Of a stretch of 15,882 bases of DNA, positions 7,134 through 13,564 are shown one piece after another. Where the stretch lies: the NCBI GenBank assembly GCA_009774395.1, contig VSNQ01000110.1:1-15882 (forward strand). Direction: 5' to 3'. This DNA is from Lachnospiraceae bacterium. Its GTDB lineage: Bacteria > Bacillota > Clostridia > Lachnospirales > Lachnospiraceae. A program made the translations under genes and the position numbers. The notes beneath the pieces are model-generated. The model searched no databases and was not told where the DNA came from. It worked only from the letters and a program-made list of their open reading frames with translations. Numbering within the stretch: the stretch's first letter is position 1; each line of letters opens with the position of its first letter.

Positions 7134-7250
7134 ATGGATTATATGAGTTTAAACGGCAGGCGAAAAATGGGAACAGTTTGGTGGATACCAAAGGACGCTG
7201 AAAAACCCGTAGACGGAAGATTAAAAGAAAAGCGGGGGAATTTGAAATGA
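7134..7250 (+). CDS. 38-residue mini-ORF, probably an internally deleted HTH protein
   Basis: The ORF has GAAGGTG 4 nt before its ATG and ends in an ATGA overlap with the response regulator start, so it is translated first and coupled to it. Its C-terminal half (GTVWWIPKDAEKP followed by VDGRLKEKRG) matches the tail of small excisionase/MerR-like HTH proteins of clostridia, which usually read as an HTH followed by a GRAWxIPKDAEKPxDxR motif. The N-terminal MDYMSL also fits the start of that family, while the about 30-residue helix-turn-helix core between them is missing. It may therefore be a deletion remnant that survives as a leader peptide supporting translation of the regulator. Family assignment is from memory; function is inferred. 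Confidence 0.6.
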   Translation: MDYMSLNGRRKMGTVWWIPKDAEKPVDGRLKEKRGNLK

Positions 7251-7924
7251 AACATATTTTGATTATTGATGATGATATTCATATCGGGAATATCATTAAA
7301 GAAGCACTTATCAAAGAGGACTATCAAGTATCACGGGCTTATTCGGGTACAGAAGCATTATATGTGCTGTCTGCGTCAAAACCCGACCTTATTCTGCTTG
7401 ATTTAATGCTTCCCGGTCTTTCCGGTGAAGAAGTGTTGCCACAAATAAAGGACATACCTGTTATCGTTGTCAGTGCAAAGATTGATGTAGATGAAAAGGT
7501 TGAACTTTTACTTGGCGGTGCAGCAGACTATATTACGAAACCTTTTGAAATGAAAGAACTGCTTGCAAGAATTACCGTTGCACTCCGAAGTGGCGTAACT
7601 TCGGTTAATTCCAAGGAATGTCCTTCTTCCTTTTTATCTTTTGATAATCTGCGGCTGGACATAATGACGCATGAAGTCTTTACAGGACAGCAAGGAGTGA
7701 ATTTAACGAGGACGGAATATGCCATCTTAAAAATTCTCATGCAGAACCCGTCACAAGTAATCGCGAAGTCTTTATTGCTTGAACGCATTAGCGAGGACAC
7801 TCCCGATTGCACAGACAGTTCATTAAAAACGCATATCAGCCACTTGCGAAAAAAGTTACGGGATATTGGGGGAAAAGAATATATCGACGCAGTATGGGGT
7901 ATTGGATTTAGATTGAAGTCGTAA
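7247..7924 (+). CDS. OmpR-family response regulator (module B)
   Basis: This 225-residue regulator has a receiver domain (Asp9-Asp10 pocket, phospho-acceptor Asp52 in LLDLMLPG, Ser76, Lys98 in ITKPFE) and a C-terminal winged helix with LTRTEYAILKILMQNP and the recognition-helix region DSSLKTHISHLRKKLR, ending VWGIGFRLKS. A GGGGGA ribosome binding site lies 8 nt before the ATG. The start overlaps the mini-ORF stop by 4 nt. The kinase of this module is encoded three genes downstream rather than next door. The promoter-proximal repeats between this gene and the ATPase gene are the likely binding site. Lantibiotic-immunity regulators (NisR/CprR type) are the closest functional analogues by context. 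Confidence 0.92.
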   Translation: MKHILIIDDDIHIGNIIKEALIKEDYQVSRAYSGTEALYVLSASKPDLILLDLMLPGLSGEEVLPQIKDIPVIVVSAKIDVDEKVELLLGGAADYITKPFEMKELLARITVALRSGVTSVNSKECPSSFLSFDNLRLDIMTHEVFTGQQGVNLTRTEYAILKILMQNPSQVIAKSLLLERISEDTPDCTDSSLKTHISHLRKKLRDIGGKEYIDAVWGIGFRLKS

Positions 7925-7928
7925 TAAA

Positions 7929-7986
7929 TCTCAACGAAATCTCAACTATTTTCTTAACTGTTTTCTCAACCATTTCTTGCTATAAT
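7929..7986 (+). promoter_or_regulatory. Operator array and promoter of module B transporter genes
   Basis: Four direct repeats (CTCAAC at 7930, 7941 and 7965, CTTAAC at 7953), each preceded by T, have periods of 11, 12 and 12 nt. They end 10 nt before TATAAT (7981-7986). The first two give TCT-N8-TCT, the spacing described for NisR boxes at nisin promoters. No -35 box is present, so transcription should need the bound activator. The start codon lies about 48 nt downstream with AGGAGG before it. Confidence 0.75.
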
Positions 7987-8033
7987 GCCAACATCTAGCA
8001 CAAAATACCTGTGCAGAAAAGGAGGCTAAATTT

Positions 8034-8963
8034 ATGGATTATGTCCTAACTACAAATGCCCTGTCTAAAAAGTATGGAGCATTCAAAGCGTTGAGCGCTG
8101 TTACCATGCACATTCCCAAAGGGGCTATCTATGGTTTTGTTGGAAAAAACGGTGCCGGCAAAACAACGCTGATTCGCTTAATCTGCGGATTGCAGACCGC
8201 TACTTCCGGCGAATACACGCTGTATGGGAGGAAAAACACGGATAAGGAAATTAACAAATCACGCAAGAGAATGGGGGCTGTTGTGGAAACGCCGTCTATT
8301 TATCTTGATATGACAGCGGAAGAAAATCTAAAAACGCAATATCGTATTCTCGGACTGCCCTCTTTTGACGGTCTGACAGAGTTGTTAAAGCTGGTTGGCC
8401 TTGAAAACACCGGGAAAAAGAAAGCGAATAATTTTTCTCTTGGTATGCGGCAACGGTTAGGGATTGCAGTTGCGCTTTGCGGTGATCCCGACTTTCTTGT
8501 GTTAGACGAGCCAGTAAATGGTCTTGATCCGCAAGGTATTATTGAAATGCGGGAACTAATTTTGAAACTTAACCGTGAACATCAGATAACGGTACTGATT
8601 TCCAGCCACATTCTCGATGAATTGGCAAAATTGGCAACACACTACGGCTTTATTGACAATGGAACGATTGTAAAAGAAGTAAGTGCAGCAGACTTGGAAT
8701 CCACTTGCAGAAAATGTGTATTTATGGAAGTGAGCAGCACAAAAGCACTTGCCTGTGTACTTGACCGAATGGAAATCGAGTATAAGATTTTGTCTGATAC
8801 GACTGCCAATGTGTTTACAAAAGTGAAAGCATCCCTGTTGGTTTCTGAACTGGGAAAAGAAAATTGTGATGTGATTTCCATACAGGAACGCACCGAAAGT
8901 TTGGAAAGCTTTTATATCAGTCTTGTTGGAGGTGAAAAACATGATGAAACTTTTAAAGGCTAA
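8034..8963 (+). CDS. Lantibiotic/bacitracin-immunity type ABC ATPase (LanF/BcrA-like, module B)
   Basis: This 309-residue ATPase has Walker A GKNGAGKTT (37-45), signature SLGMRQR (about 135-141), Walker B FLVLDEP with Asp158-Glu159, and H-loop His192 in SSHIL. Where most ABC ATPases have the Q-loop Gln, it has Glu85 in GAVVETPSIYL. This 'E-loop' is a known mark of LanF lantibiotic-immunity ATPases. The C-terminal ~100 residues form the extra domain usual for the BcrA/LanF group. AGGAGG precedes the ATG. Its 3' end overlaps the permease gene by 23 nt. It energises the ABC-2 permease encoded next, most likely to clear a membrane-active peptide from the cell surface. No peptide-synthesis genes are in the window. 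Confidence 0.92.
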   Translation: MDYVLTTNALSKKYGAFKALSAVTMHIPKGAIYGFVGKNGAGKTTLIRLICGLQTATSGEYTLYGRKNTDKEINKSRKRMGAVVETPSIYLDMTAEENLKTQYRILGLPSFDGLTELLKLVGLENTGKKKANNFSLGMRQRLGIAVALCGDPDFLVLDEPVNGLDPQGIIEMRELILKLNREHQITVLISSHILDELAKLATHYGFIDNGTIVKEVSAADLESTCRKCVFMEVSSTKALACVLDRMEIEYKILSDTTANVFTKVKASLLVSELGKENCDVISIQERTESLESFYISLVGGEKHDETFKG

Positions 8964-9783
8964 TTTAGCAAGGCTTTGGAAAAATAAAGTGTTTTGGATG
9001 GCTTTTTTGGTGTTGAATGTTTTTTGCATTATACAAAAAATCGCTATTATCCAAGATACGGTAGAAGTACACTATTTAGAGGAAGCATTTTGGATACAGG
9101 CATATGTGATTGGTATTATTCTTTCCGTTTTTATCAGTCTTTTTGTAGGTGCTGAATATGAGTATGGCACAATCAGAAATAAAATTATTTCAGGTTATGA
9201 CCGTTCAGACATTTATCTTGCAAATATATTTACTTGTATTATTGCGGGATGGATTATGTGCATGGGGTGTCTGATTTCTTCGCTTTTGGTTGGCGTTCCA
9301 TTTTTGGGATTTTTCCACGCTGAACTTTCAGAGATTCTTATACAAGGGATTTGCGTGTTTGCCTTGAGTGCGGCTTATACGGCAATTTACTGTTTCTTTG
9401 TCATGGTAATCCCGAACCGTACCGTTGTAGCTGTTGTCTGCATTTTACTTTCATTTGCGCAATTATTTTTCGGTATTGTTGTAGGAAACCGGCTGGATGA
9501 AACAGAATATTATTATATTCCGGATGCGTCCTTGGGGATAGGTGAAATTGATGATGGGAGCAATTCTAAATGGATTCGTAATCCCGATTATTTAGAGGGG
9601 ACAGAGCGGCGAATTTATGAAATTGCTTTTGAAGTAATTCCGGGAGGACAGTCCTTGCAGCTTAGTGGAATGTATTTTATTGAACACACCAGCTATATGG
9701 AGATGTTCTCGGCTTCAGCGGCGTGGATAATTTTATCATGCGGCTGTGGATTGATATTATTTCGCAGGAAAGATTTGAGATAG
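8941..9783 (+). CDS. ABC-2 type permease, LanE/BcrB-like (module B)
   Basis: This 280-residue integral membrane protein has about six TM segments (approximately 17-37, 54-72, 95-122, 133-158, 163-184 and 258-277). After TM2 comes GAEYEYGTIRNKIISGYDR, the conserved coupling region of LanE/BcrB-type permeases. The end FRRKDLR is also typical. I chose the ATG at 8941, which has GGAGGTG 7 nt upstream; the frame extends further only to a TTG inside the ATPase gene. A hydrophilic segment of about 70 residues between the last two TMs is probably extracellular and could contact the peptide. There is one permease gene only, so the complex would be a homodimer, or needs a partner encoded elsewhere; LanFEG systems have two. 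Confidence 0.88.
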   Translation: MMKLLKANLARLWKNKVFWMAFLVLNVFCIIQKIAIIQDTVEVHYLEEAFWIQAYVIGIILSVFISLFVGAEYEYGTIRNKIISGYDRSDIYLANIFTCIIAGWIMCMGCLISSLLVGVPFLGFFHAELSEILIQGICVFALSAAYTAIYCFFVMVIPNRTVVAVVCILLSFAQLFFGIVVGNRLDETEYYYIPDASLGIGEIDDGSNSKWIRNPDYLEGTERRIYEIAFEVIPGGQSLQLSGMYFIEHTSYMEMFSASAAWIILSCGCGLILFRRKDLR

Positions 9784-9797
9784 AGGGAGGTATGTTT

Positions 9798-10694
9798 ATG
9801 CTTTTGCCGTGGGTTTTGTGTAGTATTCTGTATGCCATTGTTCTGATTCTCTGCGTGAAAATTCATACATTGAAGGTGAGCATGGAAGAAATACGGGTAC
9901 AGCTTGCGGACTGGCTGAAAACAGATACGAATACCCTTATTTCTATATCTTCCAGCGACAGGCAGATACGATTACTGACATCTGACTTAAACAGGCAGCT
10001 TAGGCAGCTTCGCAGACAGCGCAGGCAATACCTTGACGGAGACAGGGAGTTGAAAGATGCCGTAATGAATATTTCACACGATTTGCGGACGCCTTTAACT
10101 GCAATTTGTGGATATTTGGATTTACTTCGGGATGAAGAAAAGTCCGAAAAAGTCACGCATTATGTCATGGCTATTCAAAACCGTGCAGAGGTATTAAAAC
10201 AATTAACGGAAGAACTGTTCCGTTATTCGATTATCATGTCGGCGCAGGAGCCTATGCGGTTAGAGCCTTTATGTGTGAATGATATATTAGAACAAAGCGT
10301 TGTATCATTTTATGCTACATTGACGAAACGTGGTATTACTCCGCAAATAGATATTACTGAAAAAAAGATTATGCGTACTTTGAACAGAACGGCTTTCCTG
10401 CGTGTACTTGGCAACATTCTAAATAATGCGGTGAAATACAGCGACGGTGATTTGCATGTTTTGTTGTCTGAAACAGGGGAAATCATTTTCTCAAATACAG
10501 CGAAAAATCTAAATGATGTACAGGTTGGAAAACTGTTTAACCGTTTCTTTTCTGTAGAAACAGCAAGGAACTCAACGGGGTTGGGGTTAGCTATCGCAAA
10601 AACATTGGTTGAACAAATGCAGGGAACGATTACAGCACAATATTACGACAATGTATTAAGTGTTTGTTTAAATTTTCCGCAAACAAATCTTTGA
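9798..10694 (+). CDS. Sensor histidine kinase with a single TM segment (module B)
   Basis: This 298-residue kinase begins at once with its only TM (about 3-22), so it has no extracellular sensor domain. A coiled, Arg/Gln-rich linker (about 25-90) leads to the H-box NISHDLRTPL with phospho-acceptor His94, then the N-box NILNNAVKYS (about 206-215), F-box KLFNRFF and G2 STGLGLAI. The G1 motif (DxGxG) is replaced by FSNTAKNLND, as in LanK-like kinases with a reduced ATP lid. I prefer the ATG at 9798 because it lies 7 nt after GGGAGG; the ATG at 9792 would be only 1 nt from it. It probably pairs with the module B regulator and may sense through the LanFE-type transporter. Its last codons run into the remnant of another regulator gene. 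Confidence 0.88.
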   Translation: MLLPWVLCSILYAIVLILCVKIHTLKVSMEEIRVQLADWLKTDTNTLISISSSDRQIRLLTSDLNRQLRQLRRQRRQYLDGDRELKDAVMNISHDLRTPLTAICGYLDLLRDEEKSEKVTHYVMAIQNRAEVLKQLTEELFRYSIIMSAQEPMRLEPLCVNDILEQSVVSFYATLTKRGITPQIDITEKKIMRTLNRTAFLRVLGNILNNAVKYSDGDLHVLLSETGEIIFSNTAKNLNDVQVGKLFNRFFSVETARNSTGLGLAIAKTLVEQMQGTITAQYYDNVLSVCLNFPQTNL

Positions 10695-10824
10695 ATCCGT
10701 GTGGAGCATGGACAGCGAAAGCTGCCAGTCAAGCGTTACAAGTGTGATATGCAATCTGCGGAAAAAGATAGCGCCGGACAGCGAAAACCCCACCTGCATA
10801 AAGACTGTTTTGGGCATAGGCTAG
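10678..10824 (+). pseudogene. C-terminal remnant of a fourth OmpR-family response regulator
   Basis: In a frame different from both the kinase and the longer ORF here, the sequence reads RKQIFESVWSMDSES, then VICNLRKKIAPDSENPT, then CIKTVLGIG and a TAG at 10822-10824 followed by KF. This is the end of the winged-helix domain of an OmpR/PhoB-type regulator (pattern NLRKKI...YIKTVWGIGYKF). The stop stands at the conserved Tyr position. No receiver domain precedes it; the homology begins at the very end of the module B kinase gene, and an in-frame TAA lies just before. It is not the end of any of the three intact regulators here, so it is debris of a separate gene. Confidence 0.72.
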
Positions 10825-10874
10825 AAGTTTGCTTCCGGCAGTGCAAGGTCTGCAGCAAATGTTTTCTGGCAAAG

Positions 10875-10904
10875 AGCCAGCCCGAAAGAATTTACGGGCT
10901 GGCT
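10875..10904. repeat. Perfect 10-bp hairpin after module B
   Basis: AGCCAGCCCG (10875-10884) and CGGGCTGGCT (10895-10904) form a strong GC-rich stem with a 10-nt loop. No T-run follows on either strand, so it is at best a weak terminator or pause site between modules B and C. Confidence 0.5.
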
Positions 10905-10960
10905 GTATCAGCAGAGTAATGTAATTGTGGAACTGACAGAATACTAAATTTTTTTCTCAT

Positions 10961-10993
10961 TGTGAGGTTTCTGTGACATTTGGATGATACTAT
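10961..10993 (+). promoter_or_regulatory. Promoter and operator of module C regulator gene
   Basis: Direct repeats TGTGA (10961-10965) and TGTGA (10972-10976), 11 nt apart in the context GTGAGGTTT-CT-GTGACATTT, end 11 nt before a TACTAT -10 box (10988-10993). There is no good -35. The promoter of the module C transporter has the same arrangement at the same distance. Confidence 0.7.
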
Positions 10994-11016
10994 AAAAAGA
11001 AAAAGGATGTGATACT

Positions 11017-11700
11017 ATGCGAATACTGGTTGTTGAAGATGACCGCCTTTTGAATCATACATTAAGCTACAATCTGTCTGCTGTCGGATATATCGTGGAT
11101 GGGGCGCTGTCAAAGGCAGCTGCCCTGCAATTTCTTAAAAAGCAGGATTATGATTTAATTGTTTTAGATGTGAATCTGCCGGATGGTAATGGCTTTGATC
11201 TATGCCGTGAAATGAAAGAACGCCGCCCGGACACCGCTGTTATTTTCCTGACTGCAAACGATATGGAGAGCGATATGCTGAAGGGGTTTGAATTGGGTGC
11301 GGATGATTATGTGACAAAACCATTTCCAATGAGTTTTTTCCAGAGAAAAGTTGCTGCGTTGTTAAAACGTATTGCCACACAATCCGGCGGCGATTTTTTT
11401 GATGATGGGAACTTATATGTTAATTTTTCCGAACTTACATCTACTCTTGCCGGACAAACAATCACTTTCACACCGTTGGAATATCGTTTGCTGAAAATTC
11501 TGACAAAAAATCCTCAAATTGTCCTGACCCGGCAGGTGTTACTTGAAAAGCTGTGGGATATAGATGAAAATTATGTAGACGAACACGCTTTAACCACAGC
11601 TATCAGCCGGATTCGCGGCAAAATTGAAGCTGACAGGCATACCTACATCAAAACAGTGTATGGCATGGGCTATATGTGGATTGGGGGAACGCAGAAATGA
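11017..11700 (+). CDS. OmpR/PhoB-family response regulator (module C)
   Basis: This 227-residue regulator has a receiver domain (Glu7-Asp8-Asp9, phospho-acceptor Asp51 in VLDVNLPDG, Thr79, Lys101 in VTKPF) and a winged-helix DNA-binding domain (about 130-227, with FTPLEYRLLKILTKNP and ending VYGMGYMWIGG). AAAGGATG lies before the ATG. The stop overlaps the kinase start (ATGA). Paired GTGA repeats before its own gene and before the ATPase gene point to autoregulation and control of the transporter. The layout of regulator and kinase followed by ATPase and FtsX permease is that of Bce-type peptide-antibiotic detox modules. Confidence 0.93.
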   Translation: MRILVVEDDRLLNHTLSYNLSAVGYIVDGALSKAAALQFLKKQDYDLIVLDVNLPDGNGFDLCREMKERRPDTAVIFLTANDMESDMLKGFELGADDYVTKPFPMSFFQRKVAALLKRIATQSGGDFFDDGNLYVNFSELTSTLAGQTITFTPLEYRLLKILTKNPQIVLTRQVLLEKLWDIDENYVDEHALTTAISRIRGKIEADRHTYIKTVYGMGYMWIGGTQK

Positions 11701-12737
11701 CTTCAAGAAAACTTTCCCTCAACAAAGCCTGTTTCATACTGGCGGCTATTATTTTGCTTATTTCTGTGATTATGCTTTCGGTGCTGTATGTACTGACCGA
11801 AAAAATATCTGTGATATGCTGCGGAAGCGTTTTTATATTCCTTATGTTACTTTGTATTGCTGCATTTGTAGCAGTAATCAGGCGAAAGCTGACTTTATTT
11901 TCTGATATGCTTTGCGATACTTTGGATGAGATGATGAACGGAGAACAACAGCCACCACAAATAACAGAAGAAGAAAGTTTGTTTTATAAAATCACTCACA
12001 GACTGATGCGGTTCTATGAGGTCATGCAGGAAAGTAAAAATAGTGTTGCCGGTGAACGAGCTGATTTGCAGGAATTGATTTCGGATATTTCTCATCAGGC
12101 AAAGACACCGATAGCAAACTTAAAAATGGTAAATTCAACCTTATTAGAACAGAATGTGTCAAAGGATAAGCAGCGGGAATTTTTGCTTGCCAGCGACACG
12201 CAGCTTGATAAATTGGACTTTCTCATGCAGGCTATGATTAAAACCTCCCGGCTGGAAACAGGCGTGATTTCTCTGGAGAAAAAAGAGCAGCCGATTTATG
12301 ATACTCTTGCCATTGCTTTAGGGGGTATTTTGTTGAACGCTGAAAAAAAGCAAATCGGTGTTCAGGTGGATTGCCCTGAATATCTGACAGTTTCCCACGA
12401 CCGTAAGTGGACGGGCGAAGCTCTGTTCAATATCTTAGACAACGCTGTAAAATATACACCGGACAGGGGCAAAATTCATGTGCGGGTTGAAGCTCTGGAA
12501 ATGTACTTAAAGATAGATATTTCTGATACTGGTATTGGCATTCCAGAACAGCATCAGGGAACCATTTTCAAACGATTTTATCGAGAAAATACAGTACATG
12601 ATACAGACGGCATTGGAATAGGCTTATATCTTGCCCGTGAAATTGTTACCATGCAAGGCGGCTATATCAAGGTTAAGTCAGAAGTTGGATGTGGAGCTAC
12701 ATTCTCGGTTTTTCTCCGAAGTGAAAACAACGGGTGA
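11697..12737 (+). CDS. Short-loop (intramembrane-sensing type) histidine kinase (module C)
   Basis: This 346-residue kinase has two TMs (about 12-33 and 39-60) joined by only about five residues, the layout of BceS-like kinases that lack an extracellular sensor and take their signal from the ABC transporter. The H-box is DISHQAKTPI with His133. The N-box is NILDNAVKYTPD (about 245-256), G1 is DTGIGI, the F-box is IFKRFYRE, and G2 is GIGIGLYLA. The start ATG overlaps the regulator stop by 4 nt; an in-frame GTG at 11676 lies inside the regulator gene and is less likely. It should phosphorylate the module C regulator when the FtsX transporter next to it engages its peptide. Confidence 0.92.
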   Translation: MTSRKLSLNKACFILAAIILLISVIMLSVLYVLTEKISVICCGSVFIFLMLLCIAAFVAVIRRKLTLFSDMLCDTLDEMMNGEQQPPQITEEESLFYKITHRLMRFYEVMQESKNSVAGERADLQELISDISHQAKTPIANLKMVNSTLLEQNVSKDKQREFLLASDTQLDKLDFLMQAMIKTSRLETGVISLEKKEQPIYDTLAIALGGILLNAEKKQIGVQVDCPEYLTVSHDRKWTGEALFNILDNAVKYTPDRGKIHVRVEALEMYLKIDISDTGIGIPEQHQGTIFKRFYRENTVHDTDGIGIGLYLAREIVTMQGGYIKVKSEVGCGATFSVFLRSENNG

Positions 12738-12775
12738 CAGGCTCCACCAGCCATCCTTATGTTAAATAATATTTG

Positions 12776-12854
12776 AAATGTCACAGGATTGTGACATTTT
12801 AGGGCAAATTATTGTGTCTGCCGTGACATTTCTGTGAGGATTATCTTTTATGAT
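12776..12854 (+). promoter_or_regulatory. Promoter and operators of module C transporter genes
   Basis: CGTGA (12822-12826) and TGTGA (12833-12837), 11 nt apart in the context GTGACATTT-CT-GTGAGGATT, end 11 nt before a TATGAT -10 box (12849-12854). This matches the regulator promoter with the two half-sites in swapped order. Further upstream a perfect palindrome AAATGTCAC (12776-12784) / GTGACATTT (12791-12799) repeats the same 9-mer in both directions and may be an extra operator or a weak hairpin at the end of the kinase message. Confidence 0.7.
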
Positions 12855-12885
12855 AAAGCCATCAAAAGAAAGGATGGTATTCATT

Positions 12886-13551
12886 ATGAGCATTTTACAA
12901 ACAACTGATTTGAAGAAATATTACGGTGCAGCGCCGCATATCACAAAGGCATTAGACGGTGTGACGCTTTCTGTCGAACAGGGCGAATTTATTGCCATTG
13001 TCGGTACTTCCGGCAGCGGAAAATCTACCTTGCTGAACATGATCGGCGGCTTAGATGTCCCTACTACGGGCAAAGTTATTGTGGATGGAAAAGAACTGTC
13101 TAGGCTGAATGATGAACAGCTCACCATCTTCCGCAGACGGAAAATCGGCTTTATCTTTCAGAATTATAACCTTGTGCCAGTGTTGAATGTCTATGAAAAT
13201 ATTGTTCTGCCAGTGGAATTGGACGGAGACAATGTGGATAAGAAATTTATGGATAAAGTTGTTCGGATGCTGGGCTTGGAAGATAAGCAAAGCAGTATGC
13301 CGGGCAACCTTTCCGGCGGTCAGCAGCAGCGTGTAGCAATCGCTCGTGCCCTTGTTTCAAAACCGGCTATTGTTCTGGCTGATGAACCGACCGGCAATTT
13401 GGATAGCCGGACGAGTAACGATGTTTTGGGACTTCTGAAAGCTACCAGCCAGCAATTCCACCAGACCCTTGTAATGATTACCCACAATAACGAAATTGCC
13501 CAGCTTGCAGACCGCATTATCCGCATTGAAGATGGAAAAATTTATGAATAA
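12886..13551 (+). CDS. ABC transporter ATPase, BceA/LolD type (module C)
   Basis: This 221-residue ATPase has Walker A GTSGSGKST (40-48), Q-loop Gln92 in IFQNYNLVP, signature LSGGQ (142-146), Walker B AIVLADE with Glu167, and H-loop His200 in MITHN. I start it at the ATG at 12886, about 8 nt after AAAGGATGG; the frame extends to an ATG at 12850, but that lies inside the -10 box. It is closely similar in length and motifs to the module A ATPase; both share IFRRRK before the Q-loop and NLSGGQQQRVAIAR-like text at the signature. The permease gene follows after 13 nt. It drives the FtsX permease in a peptide-resistance transporter that probably also signals to the short-loop kinase. Confidence 0.93.
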   Translation: MSILQTTDLKKYYGAAPHITKALDGVTLSVEQGEFIAIVGTSGSGKSTLLNMIGGLDVPTTGKVIVDGKELSRLNDEQLTIFRRRKIGFIFQNYNLVPVLNVYENIVLPVELDGDNVDKKFMDKVVRMLGLEDKQSSMPGNLSGGQQQRVAIARALVSKPAIVLADEPTGNLDSRTSNDVLGLLKATSQQFHQTLVMITHNNEIAQLADRIIRIEDGKIYE

Positions 13552-13564
13552 GGGGGCATAGACG

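Noticed and set aside
7930..7970. CRISPR-like repeat array
   Set aside because: Repeat units are 6-7 nt at helical-turn spacing upstream of a promoter, with no repeat-spacer structure; these are regulator sites.
8556..9029. 157-codon minus-strand ORF
   Set aside because: It lies antisense within the ATPase and permease genes of module B; its Phe/Cys/His-rich composition is typical of a shadow frame.
10875..10904. Rho-independent terminator of module B
   Set aside because: The stem is strong, but no T-run follows on either strand, so I list it only as a hairpin.
10701..10919. 72-codon plus-strand ORF (Cys/His-rich translation)
   Set aside because: It is a shadow frame over the response-regulator remnant, which is recognisable in another frame; no ribosome binding site.
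11624..11905. 93-codon plus-strand ORF
   Set aside because: Out-of-frame shadow across the regulator-kinase overlap of module C.
12776..12799. Terminator after the module C kinase
   Set aside because: The stem is AT-rich with only four T's after it, and its arms repeat the GTGACATTT motif of the promoters, so an operator is the better reading.
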